In this document: positions 9,139 through 19,000 of the stretch, one piece after another
Position numbering within the stretch: the stretch's first letter is position 1
Layout of the letters: each line of letters begins with the position of its first letter
Assembly (NCBI GenBank): GCA_964388085.1
Contig: CAYLZW010000050.1
Span: 1-26,971, forward strand
Length of the DNA stretch: 26,971 bases
Reading direction: 5' to 3'
Source of the DNA: CAYLZW01 sp964388085
GTDB lineage: Bacteria; Myxococcota; UBA727; CAYLZW01
The notes under the pieces: generated by a model
Database searches by the model: none
Seen by the model: only the letters and a program-made list of their open reading frames with translations
Told to the model about the DNA's origin: nothing
Made by a program: the position numbers and the translations under genes

Positions 9139-12100
9139 GGCTGGCCTTTGCCGCCCATCTCCGGACACCCGAGCAAGGCGAGCGAGAGCCAGGTGATCCA
9201 CGGCTTGAGCAACATCACGAAGGCGCGACGGATGAACTTGTTCCGCTGTTTCAAGTCGTGGACGGACTCGTCACCGCCCTCGAGCTTGCCGAACACCTTG
9301 GCGATGATGATGTTGGCCACGTAGCAGAGCATGAAGCCGCGCGCGCACTCCCAGCGACCGTTCTTCAGCTCGTTCGGGATCGACGGCATCGTGATCGGCT
9401 CGAAGATCATGTCGAGCACGCCCTTCGAGAACAGCGTGATGAACGTCCAGAAGAACAGGAACGTGTAGGCCGCCCACTCCTTGAGGAAGTCGGGGTCCTC
9501 GAGCACCGCCGCGGCGAAGAAGAAGAACTCTGTGTAGTGCTGGTAGAAGACGAGGCCGATCACGAAGGCGACGAACACGGTCACCTTCCAGAGCAGCTCG
9601 ATGATGAAGAGCGCGAGCGCCCCGTACATGCCCATGCCCTTGATGAAGTTCTCGACGTAGTTCTTGGCGATGTCGCTGACGGCCTTCTTCGACGCGTCGA
9701 TGGCCTTGTCCGCGCGCTTGACCGGATCCGCCTCGGTCCACACCTCGAGCAGCGTGAACAGCGTGTCGACGAGGTTGAAGCTGCCGTCGCGGTCGGTCCA
9801 CAGCGTCGGGTTGTTCAAGCCGTAGGCGTAGGGGTTCAGCGTCTTCGGTCGATACGCGTCGCCCTGCACCGGATCCTTGGACAAGAAGCGGCCGACGAAC
9901 GGGTCGTAGGCGCGCGCGCGCATCAGGTAGATGCCGGCGGCCTCGTCCCAGTGCACGCCGGTGAACATGGGCGGCGCCCCCCCGACGGCGCCGGCGGTGC
10001 GCTCGGCGGCACCAAAGGGCGCGTAGTGGAAGCTCGACACCACGGCGCCGCTGTCGTCGGTCCAGTGCGTGACGCTGCGAAGCGCGTCGCCGTGCGCGTA
10101 GCGCCAGTTGCCTTCGTCCAGCACGCCGAAGAGCAAGCCGTCCGCGGGGCCGTTGATGTAACGACGCAGCACGGCGCCCGTGTCGTCGACGTCAGCGATG
10201 CGCTCCCCATGGCTCCACAGGGTCCATTCACGCTCACCGCCCTGTTCTCGCCAGACGCGCTCGCCGCCGGCGCTGTAGCCGTAGCGCACGGGCGCCCCCG
10301 CGGGCGGCACCACCAGGACCAGATGGTTGCGCGCGTCGTACTGGTAGGTGGTCTGGCCGAGCGTCGTGGTCTTGCTCGCGAGGCGTCCCTCGTCGTCGTA
10401 CAGATAGCTGACGATCCCGTCCGGCCCGTTGGTCTGTACGAGCCGCCCGCCTTCGTCATACTGGTAGCTCGTCAGCTGCCCGTTGAGGGTGGCGCTCAAG
10501 CGGTTGCCCGCCGCGTCATAGCTGTACGACTCCGCGCGGCTGCCTGGCCCGAGCGCCTCGACCAGGCGATTCAGCTCGTCATAGCGGTACGCGACGCTGC
10601 GACCGAGGTGATCCACCGAGCGCGTGCGGTTCCCGGCGGCGTCGTAGGTGTACGAGAACCCCGCCACCAGGTCGCCGACGCCGTTGGTGGTCAGCACGCT
10701 CAGCACCTCGCTGCGCGGTCCGTACAAGAAGTGCTGCGTCAGTCCGTTCGGGAAGCCCACCTCCTCGATGAGCCCGCCGGCGCTGTAGCGGATGGTGAAG
10801 GTGCTGCCGTCCGGCGCGACGATGCGGATGGGGCGGTCGTTCTTGTCGTAGTAGTAGCGCAGCGCGGCGCTCTCCCCATCGAGCACGACGGACGACAGGC
10901 GGCTGCCTTCGTCGTAGGAGACCGTGAAGCCGGCGTCCACGTCCTCGAAAGCAGTTCCGGCGCCTCGCCCCACGGCGTCATAGCGGACGATCTCGGCGGC
11001 GTCGCGCGAGACCCTCCGCACCAGTCGGTTGTCGGCGTCGAACTCGAAGACGTCGTCCGCGCCCTCGTCCCAGTAGTCGACGCCGCTGACCTGCACCGGG
11101 TTTCGGTAGCGCACCTGGTTGAGCTTCGCCTCGCTCGGCCCGAAGGCGCTCGACTGCCCGGCCGCGTTGTAGCGCACGAGGCGGCGCGTGCCGTCTTCGA
11201 AGGTGGTCTCGGTGACGCGGTTCTGCGCGTCGTATTGGTAGTGGCGCGAGCGGCCGCTGGGATCCGTCAGCGACAGCATGTTTCCAAAGCCGTCGTACTG
11301 ATAGGTCGTGACGCCGCCCAGGGCATCGACGACGCGCGTCAGCTCGCCGCCGTCGTTGTACGCGAGCGTGGTGACGCGGCCGAGCTCGTCTACCGTGCGG
11401 GTGATGCGCCCGGCGGTGTCCCGGTCGAGGAGGATGGGACCGACCCCCGCCGCCGAGAACGAGATGACGTTTCCGTTACTGTCGAAGGTCTGCTCGATCA
11501 GGTCGCCGTCGCCGTCCACGATGACGCAGCCGCGCTCGATGCCCTCCGATCCCGGCAAGGTGAGCGGCCCCTGCACCGGGGAGCCCTCCGCCTCGTCGGC
11601 GCAGTAGCCGACCGCGATCTCGGCGCCCTCTCGATCGACCATGCGAGCCAGCCCACCCGCCGAGGCGTACTCGTAGCGGACGGTGTTGCCGAAGGTGTCG
11701 GTCGCGCTCAGGCGGCGGCCCTGCGAGTCGTAGGTCGCCGTGAGCTCCGCGCCGCTGCTGTCCTTGAACCACACGAGCTGGTTGTTGAAGTCCCATTCGT
11801 ACTCGGTGCTCTGGCCCCCCGCGCCCGACTCCCGGATGAGCCGCCCGAGGCCATCCCACTCGAAGTCCACCGCGCCGGTCGCCGCGTCCATGCGGGTCAC
11901 GTGGCCGCGCTCGTCGGAGCTGACGTCGATGATGGAGCCCGCGCCGAGGTAGCGCAGCGGTCGGCCGGCCGCGTCGTAGATGACCTCGTACACCTCACCG
12001 GTGGGCGCGGTGGCGCGCGTGGCGTTGCCCCATTGGTCGTACTCGAGGCGACGCGGCGAGCCGTCTCCCTCGATGAGCTCCGACGGCCGGCCGAGCTCGT

Positions 12101-15100
12101 CCCACGCGAAGTGGATGGTCTCGCCGCTGGCGATCACGAGCGACTCGACGTCTCCGTCGGCGTCGTAGGCATACTGCAGCTGCCGGCCTGTCTCATCGGT
12201 CTGGCTCAGCACCTGCCCGCCGGCGTTGCGCTCGATGTTGAGCGTGGCGCCGTCCGCCCTCGTCTGCTGGATGACCTTGCCGCTGTCGTCGACCGTCTCG
12301 CTCGAGGTGTTGCCGAGCGCGTCGGTGCGGCTGGAGGCGCAGTACTGCTCGTCGAAGCCGAGCTCGGTGCTGTTGCCGGCCGGGTCGACGATGCGCGTCA
12401 CGACGCCCTTGTCGTCGTACTCGTAGATGGTGCTCGCGCCGGTGTCGTCGGTGAAGACGGTGCGCCGGTTGAGCGGATCATAGGCGAGCGTGCGTTGTCC
12501 CCCGTCCGGGAGCTCGGCGCGCACGGCCCGCCCTTCCGCGTCGTAGAAGTAGCGGGTGAGGTCTCCCGTGGGCGACGTCTTCGAAGCCAGCCGGCCGTCG
12601 ATCCAGGTGAACGCCCAGCTGGCGCCGTCGAGGCCGGTGACGCTCACGAGGTGCCCGCCCGCGTCATAGCCGTACGTCACCACGCGCGCGCTGGCGTCGG
12701 CCACGCTCAGCAGTCGGCCCTGCTCGTCGTGCGTGAAGGAGAACACCAGCCCGCCGTCGTCATCGTCGACGCGCAGCGGCCGCCCGCCGCTGTCGCGCAC
12801 GACGTAGAGCGGCGACCAGCGGCCTTGGCCGCGCGCGGACGAGTACAGCGCGCCGCTGGCGTCGAACACGAGGCGGCTGTCGTCCGCGAACACGAGCGAG
12901 TAGCCGCTGGCGCCGGGCAGGATGAGCTCGAAGCTGCCCGGCGGCCCGAGGAAGGTCCCGTCATTGAGCTTCGCGAAGGTGCGCACCTCGCCCGTGTCGT
13001 CGACGAAGCGGATCAGGTCGTCGTCGAGCTCGCTCAGATCGAGGTGTTGCTCGAACGTGTGCGTGAAGCCAGGTCCGAGCCGGCTGTGCACGCGGGCGTC
13101 GGAGCCATAGCTGCGACGGAAGCTCACCGTGCCCGCCAGCGACGCGGTCGAGAGGTCGACCTCGTCGAAGTAGAACAGCCCGTTCGCCGGGTTCACGTTC
13201 GAGCCCCAAGGCGGATCCGGCGGCGTCGCGCAAGGGCCGCCGCCTTCGTCGGTGTTCACCAGGTTCGCCGAGATCGGCAGCCCGCCGCCGTTGGTGCCGT
13301 CGATGAGGTAGCGGCCCTCGAGGGTCTCGGGGTGGAACAGCACGTAGCCGGCGCCGCTCCAGCCGTTCACGACGACCGGATCGCGATGGAAGGTCGCCTC
13401 GTAGCCCGCCGCGACGTACTGTTGGATCTGCGACTTCACGAACGACGACAGCGTCAGCGCCGAGCGGACCGCCTGCCACTCGAACGCCGAGCGCACCGTG
13501 TAGATCGGCTGCCCCGACGCCTTGGCGATCTGCAGCGCGCGCACGGCGCTGATGCCGTCGGCGCCCCCGTACGCCTCCCAGACGCGATGCTCGAGGGCGC
13601 TCGTGGTCCACCCCCAGAGCCGCACCGCCGCCTCCTTGCCCGCCTCCCCGCCGTCGCGGCCGTACGGGGTGACCGTGTTCTTCGCGGCGTCGAGGTTCCA
13701 GCCGCCGTCCTTGATCCCCGTCGTGAAGCCGAAGCTGCCCGTGGGGGTCGCGACGCGGGTGACGAGCGCCTCGAGGGGGTCGGCGAAGAAGCCCATGCGG
13801 TTGACGCCGTACACGTCCTGCGCGGTCTGCCAGACCTGCTGGTGGTAGCTGAGCCCGACGCGCCACAGCCCCGCCTCGTCGATCCGCCACGCCGGCGCGC
13901 CCTCGGCTTCGAGGCGGCCGCGCAGCGCGTCGGCGCGCGCCAACAAAGACGCCGATGGCCGGCCCGGCGAGACCTGTACGACGTGGTAGGCGCCCGCGTT
14001 GAACTGGTGCGTGGCGGTCTGCGCGCCGAAGCCCGGATAGGAGAGCGCGACGTCGAGGCGGAAGTCCTCGCCCCGGTTCCACACGCCGCCCGCGGCGAGC
14101 CGCTCGTCGTCGAGCCAGAAGGAAGGCCGCACGCGCAGCGAAGAGGCGACGCCGAAGACGCCCTGCGTGTCGATGCTCGTCTGCTCGGCCGCCGTCGAGC
14201 CCTCCCAGCGCAACGCGAGCTTCTTGCCGTACGCGCGCGCCAACGGGAGCGTCGTCGTCACATCGGCGCCGTAGAAGGCGTCCGGGATCGTGAGCGTGAC
14301 GGAGTGACGCTTGGCGCCCGGCACCTCGGCGTAGTTGTCGAGGCGCGCGACCACCGCATAGGGAAGGGTGTCGGACAGCTTGCCGGCGGCCACGGGCACG
14401 ATGCTGCGCGTGTACTGCGCGTCGGCGATGGTCGGGCACAAGAGGCCCGAGCTGAGCACGTGTCCACGCAGCGCGTCGCGCCAGCTGTCGACGGGCAGCC
14501 GCGCGTCGTTCGAGGCCAGCCACGCTGAGAAGTCGAAAGAGACCGCGCCCGCCAGGTTGACGCCCTCGTCGATCTCATGACCCTTGAAGCTCGGATCGAG
14601 CTCTACCCAGATGGGCTCGCCGCGAAGCCGGCCGGCGCCGCGGTAGTCGCCGTACGGCAGGTAGGCCGTGACCCAGACGTGCTCGAGCTCGAGGGTCTGG
14701 CGGCCGTCGGCGTATTGGACGACGGACGCCGGGGTGCCGGTCGAGAGCAGCACGTTGGCCGCCATCGACGCCGTCGTCGTGCCGGTCAGCTCGAGGAGGG
14801 GGCCGGCCGGAATTTCGACGGTTCCATACACGTAACGAGCGGGAAAGCCGCTGGCCCGCAGCATCGCGATCAACAACGAGGCTTGATCGAAGTCGTTCGC
14901 GCGACGCTCGAAGAGCGCGCCGACCGCGCCCTTGGCGGAGCCATGGTACAGCTCGAAGTCGACGTGGTTGCGCACCCACGTGTACATGCGCGCCGGGTCG
15001 TTCTCGAGCGCATCGGCCTGCGCTTGCACCTCGGGAGCGAAGGGCGCGTCGACGGTCTCGGCGCTGTCGGCCGCGACGGGCGCCGGGAGCTGGGAGGCGA

Positions 15101-16031
15101 TGGCGGAGCGCGCGAGCTCGGCGAGCGATGTCCACGACGAGTTTGCGAGGGACAGGGGCAGCGCGGCCCGGTAGCCGGCGAGGGCCTCCGGCGCGACGTC
15201 GGCGAAGATGCCTTCGAGCTCGAAGGGGAGCGGCTCGTCCCACGCGTCCGCCAGGCGCAGGCCGTCATCCTCGCGCAGCAGCATCGCGTGCTGGAGGTAC
15301 TCCTCACGGCTCTGGGCGGGCGCGCGCGGCTCGACGACGGGCGCGCGTGGCCCGCGGATCCCGCTCGGCTCCATCGCCCCGCGCGAGCGACGCGTCGCTC
15401 GCTCGCGCGTCGGCTCGGTCAGGTCCGACAGGCGGGTGCGCGCCCGGCCGTCCACGCCCTCCTCGATGACGGCCTCGAGCTGAGCACCGAGTCGCGTGGC
15501 GCCCTCGAGGACGCCGCGGCGCGCGCGCTCAGCGGCGTTCCCCTCGGCGTCGGAGCGGGCGCGCGCGACCTCGGCGCGCGCCACGAGCCCGTGCTCGGCC
15601 GCCGGCAGCAGGTGCGCCAGGCGACGGGACAGCCCCCGCGCGCGCTCCTTGGCCGTGGCCCCATCGTCGTCGAGGAGGCGCGCGCTCTCAGCGACGACGA
15701 CGTCGAGCTCCTGCAGCGCGGCGGCGCGCCGGAGGCGGGTGACGTCCTCGACGAGGGGCGCACGGCGCTCGAGCGCGGCCTGGCGCAGTGAGTCGACCTG
15801 CGCGAGGCCTGTCGCCTTTCGAGCCTCGACGACGCGGTCCCGATAGGCGCGCGGATCGCGCACCCAGTCCTCGTCGAGCCCCATGCGTTCGGCGGCGCCC
15901 CGCAGGCGCTCGACCCGCTGGCGCTCGACCCGGCGCTGCTGCGCGTACGCCGGGGTGCCGGTCAACATGACGAGACAAACGAGCGCGAGAGGAACGCTCA
16001 GCGGCTTGACGCTTCGTCGCACGGTGCGCAT
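9129..16031 (-). CDS. Secreted RHS/YD-repeat protein with transglutaminase-like domain and multi-helix hydrophobic C-terminal tip
   Basis: This encodes 2300 residues. A Sec signal peptide (residues 1-30, ending TPAYA before QQRR) is followed by an Arg/Glu/Ala-rich, probably helical or coiled-coil region to about residue 230. A transglutaminase-like fold covers about residues 340-485 with His451 (LEHVWV) and Asp479 (WVELDPSF), but the expected Cys position is Asp382 (NDFDQASLL). A family-typical middle region leads to a DUF6531-like segment (about 948-1068, from NPANGLFYF). About 36 YD-type units span about 1065-1928. The RHS core (MFTGVHWD, RARAYDPFVGRFLSKDP, LNPYAYGLNNP) ends at DRDG near 2083. 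The last 215 residues are strongly hydrophobic, with segments about 2131-2211, 2231-2248 and 2266-2291. Known RHS proteins form a hollow beta-shell around a C-terminal effector; the tip here looks membrane-active or membrane-anchoring rather than enzymatic. It is second in the operon, with a GGAGGAGG Shine-Dalgarno 7 nt before the ATG. Confidence 0.93.
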   Translation of the reverse strand: MRTVRRSVKPLSVPLALVCLVMLTGTPAYAQQRRVERQRVERLRGAAERMGLDEDWVRDPRAYRDRVVEARKATGLAQVDSLRQAALERRAPLVEDVTRLRRAAALQELDVVVAESARLLDDDGATAKERARGLSRRLAHLLPAAEHGLVARAEVARARSDAEGNAAERARRGVLEGATRLGAQLEAVIEEGVDGRARTRLSDLTEPTRERATRRSRGAMEPSGIRGPRAPVVEPRAPAQSREEYLQHAMLLREDDGLRLADAWDEPLPFELEGIFADVAPEALAGYRAALPLSLANSSWTSLAELARSAIASQLPAPVAADSAETVDAPFAPEVQAQADALENDPARMYTWVRNHVDFELYHGSAKGAVGALFERRANDFDQASLLIAMLRASGFPARYVYGTVEIPAGPLLELTGTTTASMAANVLLSTGTPASVVQYADGRQTLELEHVWVTAYLPYGDYRGAGRLRGEPIWVELDPSFKGHEIDEGVNLAGAVSFDFSAWLASNDARLPVDSWRDALRGHVLSSGLLCPTIADAQYTRSIVPVAAGKLSDTLPYAVVARLDNYAEVPGAKRHSVTLTIPDAFYGADVTTTLPLARAYGKKLALRWEGSTAAEQTSIDTQGVFGVASSLRVRPSFWLDDERLAAGGVWNRGEDFRLDVALSYPGFGAQTATHQFNAGAYHVVQVSPGRPSASLLARADALRGRLEAEGAPAWRIDEAGLWRVGLSYHQQVWQTAQDVYGVNRMGFFADPLEALVTRVATPTGSFGFTTGIKDGGWNLDAAKNTVTPYGRDGGEAGKEAAVRLWGWTTSALEHRVWEAYGGADGISAVRALQIAKASGQPIYTVRSAFEWQAVRSALTLSSFVKSQIQQYVAAGYEATFHRDPVVVNGWSGAGYVLFHPETLEGRYLIDGTNGGGLPISANLVNTDEGGGPCATPPDPPWGSNVNPANGLFYFDEVDLSTASLAGTVSFRRSYGSDARVHSRLGPGFTHTFEQHLDLSELDDDLIRFVDDTGEVRTFAKLNDGTFLGPPGSFELILPGASGYSLVFADDSRLVFDASGALYSSARGQGRWSPLYVVRDSGGRPLRVDDDDGGLVFSFTHDEQGRLLSVADASARVVTYGYDAGGHLVSVTGLDGASWAFTWIDGRLASKTSPTGDLTRYFYDAEGRAVRAELPDGGQRTLAYDPLNRRTVFTDDTGASTIYEYDDKGVVTRIVDPAGNSTELGFDEQYCASSRTDALGNTSSETVDDSGKVIQQTRADGATLNIERNAGGQVLSQTDETGRQLQYAYDADGDVESLVIASGETIHFAWDELGRPSELIEGDGSPRRLEYDQWGNATRATAPTGEVYEVIYDAAGRPLRYLGAGSIIDVSSDERGHVTRMDAATGAVDFEWDGLGRLIRESGAGGQSTEYEWDFNNQLVWFKDSSGAELTATYDSQGRRLSATDTFGNTVRYEYASAGGLARMVDREGAEIAVGYCADEAEGSPVQGPLTLPGSEGIERGCVIVDGDGDLIEQTFDSNGNVISFSAAGVGPILLDRDTAGRITRTVDELGRVTTLAYNDGGELTRVVDALGGVTTYQYDGFGNMLSLTDPSGRSRHYQYDAQNRVTETTFEDGTRRLVRYNAAGQSSAFGPSEAKLNQVRYRNPVQVSGVDYWDEGADDVFEFDADNRLVRRVSRDAAEIVRYDAVGRGAGTAFEDVDAGFTVSYDEGSRLSSVVLDGESAALRYYYDKNDRPIRIVAPDGSTFTIRYSAGGLIEEVGFPNGLTQHFLYGPRSEVLSVLTTNGVGDLVAGFSYTYDAAGNRTRSVDHLGRSVAYRYDELNRLVEALGPGSRAESYSYDAAGNRLSATLNGQLTSYQYDEGGRLVQTNGPDGIVSYLYDDEGRLASKTTTLGQTTYQYDARNHLVLVVPPAGAPVRYGYSAGGERVWREQGGEREWTLWSHGERIADVDDTGAVLRRYINGPADGLLFGVLDEGNWRYAHGDALRSVTHWTDDSGAVVSSFHYAPFGAAERTAGAVGGAPPMFTGVHWDEAAGIYLMRARAYDPFVGRFLSKDPVQGDAYRPKTLNPYAYGLNNPTLWTDRDGSFNLVDTLFTLLEVWTEADPVKRADKAIDASKKAVSDIAKNYVENFIKGMGMYGALALFIIELLWKVTVFVAFVIGLVFYQHYTEFFFFAAAVLEDPDFLKEWAAYTFLFFWTFITLFSKGVLDMIFEPITMPSIPNELKNGRWECARGFMLCYVANIIIAKVFGKLEGGDESVHDLKQRNKFIRRAFVMLLKPWITWLSLALLGCPEMGGKGQPGG
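10250..12840 (-). repeat. YD (RHS) repeat array, about 36 units
   Basis: Units of about 20-21 residues carry motifs such as YDAEGRAVRA, YDDKGVVTRI, YDQWGNATRA, YDGFGNMLSL, YDELNRLVEA and YDAAGNRLSA. They run from residue about 1065 to 1928 of the RHS protein. About 36 units were counted by eye, some degenerate. In solved RHS and Tc-toxin structures such arrays wind into a closed beta-cocoon. Confidence 0.93.
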
Positions 16032-16046
16032 GTCAGCTCCTCCTCC
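16029..16046 (-). promoter_or_regulatory. Strong RBS of the RHS gene at a 1-bp gene junction
   Basis: GGAGGAGG (16046-16039) is 7 nt before the ATG (16031-16029). The TGA of the upstream giant gene (16035-16033) is separated from this ATG by one base. The Shine-Dalgarno lies inside the upstream coding end, where it encodes part of the Arg/Ser tail. Confidence 0.85.
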
Positions 16047-19000
16047 GGCGGCTGAGCGCGCTCAGCAGACCCAGCAGCGCGAGGAGGCTCAGGTCCACGC
16101 CGCCTCGGCCTGCCTGCGTGCACGGACAGCCCTGCACGGGTGGGTCTTCGTCCCCCCCGTCAGCGGGAACCAGCACGCCGCCGTCGCTCGGCTCCTCGTC
16201 GGGCGTCGCCACGAACAGGCGCACGGTGAAGCGCTCGCTCGGCGTGAACGCCGACGGCGCGAAGCCGTCGCTGACGCGCGCGCGCCAGTAGTAGGTGCCG
16301 CCCTCCTCGAGCGGCTCCGTGAGGCGCAGTCGTGTGGCGCCGCCCGCGCCTTCGGCGACTTCGCTCGCGAGCACGAGATCGCTGAGCTCGCCGTCGCGGT
16401 AGAGCTCGAACGTGTAGCGCAGCGCCTCGCCGTCCGCGTCGACGGCGTTCCTCACCTCGAGGGTCGGCACCTTGGTGGCGACGAGCGCGCCGTCGACCGG
16501 CGACAGCAGCGCGAGGCCCTCCGGCGCGCGGTTTCGCGTCGAGGGCGCGTAGAGGGTGAAGGCGGCTGCGGGTGAGAAGTCGCTGGCGGCGCCGAGCGCG
16601 TCGACGGCGCGCAGGCGCCAGGCGTAGACGTGGCCGGGTGTGAGCAGCGCGCCAGGCTCCCAGCGCGCCAGGACGTCGCTGCCGCCCTCCGTGCCGCCCA
16701 CGACGGCGACGGTGCCGACCTCGCCGGCGCTGACGTCGAGCAGCTCGACGTCGTAGCGCACCTCGCCGCCCTCCGGATCCACGCTGCGCACCCAGACGAA
16801 GGCCTGCCCCTCGGGCGCGCCTTCGCCGCCGTCGGCGGGCGCCTGCACCCGCGGCACGCTCGGCGCCTGGTTCTCGAGCAGCGTGCGGAACGACGCGACG
16901 CTGAAGGCGCCGGCCGCGCGACCGTCTTCGGCCCGCGCGCGCCAGTGATAGGTGCGTGCGTGCTCGAGGGAGGTGGCGAAGATGCGCGTCAACCCGCTCG
17001 CCGCCTCCGCGACCTCGCGCACCACGACGAGCGCAGGGCTACAGAAGCACTCGTGCGTGTCGAGCTCGAAGGTGTAGCTGAGGCGGTCGCCGTCCGCGTC
17101 CGCGGCGTTCTCGAGCACGAGCGGCGCCTCCGCGGCGACGACGAGCTCGCCGCCCGCGGGCGAGACCAACACCGGCGCGCTCGGCGCGGCGTTGCTGCCG
17201 CCGAGCTGCACGCTGAAGGAGGCCACCTCGCTCCAGGGCCCCGCCGCGCCGCCCTCGTCGAGCGCGCGCGCACGCCAGCGGTACGTCAGGCCATGCGTGA
17301 GCCCGTCCACCACGAGCCGCGGCTCGCCGCCTTGCTGGCTGGCCTCGGCGGCGCTGACGAGGTGCGTGAGCGCCTCGTCGTCATACACCTCGACCTCGTA
17401 GCGCAGCGTGTCTCCCTCGGGATCGAACGCGACGGAGGTGATGAGGCTGGCGCTGGTCGCGGACAGCACGCCGCCGTCGAGCGGGGAGAGCGGGCGCGGG
17501 ACGCCGGGCGCGCCGTTGGCGGCGTCGACACGGAACGACGCCACGTCGCTGTAGGGCCCGCCCTTCACGCCGTCGAACGCTCGGCCGCGCCAGTAGACGA
17601 CGCTGTCTTCCGGGAGATCGTGCTCCGGCACGAAGCGCACACGCTCACCGTCGTCGATGAGCCCGTCGCCGGCGCCGAGCAGCGTCGTCAGCGCCGCGTC
17701 CGCGTAGAGCTCGACGCGATAGCTCAGCACGTCGCCCTCGGGATCGCTCGCGCTACCGAGCTGAAGCACCGGCCGGGCGGCGTCCACCGTGATGCCCGCC
17801 ACCGGCGCGAGCGCGACCGGCGCTCCCGGGGCGCGGTTCGAGATCGGGTCCGTGCCCTCCGTGAACTCGGAGACGTTCGTGCGCCCGTCGCCGTCGGCGT
17901 CGCCGAGCGCGTCGTCCGCTTGCGGGTTCAGCCCCATCAAGCGCTCCCAGGTGTCGGCCATACCGTCGCCGTCCTCGTCGAGCGCGCTCACCATGATGGT
18001 GAAAGAAACGTCGGAGTAGGCCCCCAGCGCGTCGAGCACGCGCAGCGTCGCGGACTGCTCGCCGAGCTGATCGTAGGCGGGCACCCAACGCACTTCGCCC
18101 GCCGCGGAGGCCTGCATGCCCGCCGGCGACTGCACGAGGAGGTAGCGCAGGGGGTCACCCTCGGGATCGCTGGCGGCGACCGTCCACGTCCATGGCTGCC
18201 CCTCGCTCGCCGTCGGCGGTGGCGTCGAGCTGACGGCGGGCGCCTCGTTCGACGGCTCCACCACGGCGTCCCCCTCCACCACGACGCTGTTGCCCGCCAC
18301 GTCGGAGGCGGTGACCCGGTAGGCGAGGCGCTCGCCGCTGTAGGGCGCAAAGCTGCGGTCACCGAGCACGTAGGCGAACTGGCCCGCGCCGATGGGCGAC
18401 ATGAGCTCATCCCCGTCGAACGCGCCCGAGCCGAGCTTCACGTCGATGCGCTGGCTGGCCTGCCCCACGCCGCTGTCGGCGTCGCTCAAGGTCAGCACGA
18501 AGCGGACGGGCCCGACGTAGGTGGCGGACAGCCGAGGCGGATCGAGCGCCACCGAGCTCACCGTCGGCGCGGCGCCGTCGATGCGCAGCGGCACGCCGCT
18601 CGTGGGCTCTACCTCGCTGGCGCCGCTCGGCAGGCTCTCGCTCGCGAGCGCGACGGTCAACGTGACGTCACCGCTCGGCGCCTCGAGCGCGAGGTCGAAG
18701 TCGCCGCCGTCCCCGAGCGCACCTTGACCGACGACGGCGTCTGCCGCGTCGCGCACGAGCACCTCGATGCCAGCGGCGGAAGGTGGCCCTCGATTGACGC
18801 CGGCGTAGGTGACGCGGCCGAGCACACGAAGCTCGGCGGCGGCCGTCAGCCAGTCGTTCGGCGCGAGCTCGCGCGCGCCGGAGACGAAGCTGCGCTGGGA
18901 GACCCGCAGCGCCGTCGCCACCGCGTAGCGGGCCGCGTCACCCGCCGCTGAGCTGCTGAAGCCGGCGCGATCCTCGACGCTGATGCCCGGCATCGCCTCG

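Noticed and set aside
9127..9201. Longer N-terminus for the toroid/haem giant starting at 9201
   Set aside because: It would place a charged extension before the signal peptide and overlap the RHS gene by 73 bp, while GGGAGG sits just upstream of the tandem ATGs.
1792..9324. A 2510-codon open frame on the plus strand, antisense to the toroid/haem giant
   Set aside because: High GC leaves few stop codons in the opposite frame. The translation is Arg/His/Asp/Glu-rich with no signal peptide or domain, whereas the minus strand gives a fully recognisable multidomain protein.
9114..14528. A 1804-codon plus-strand open frame antisense to the RHS gene
   Set aside because: Same cause: it mirrors the RHS codons and has biased composition with no domain. 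The minus-strand RHS reading is unambiguous.
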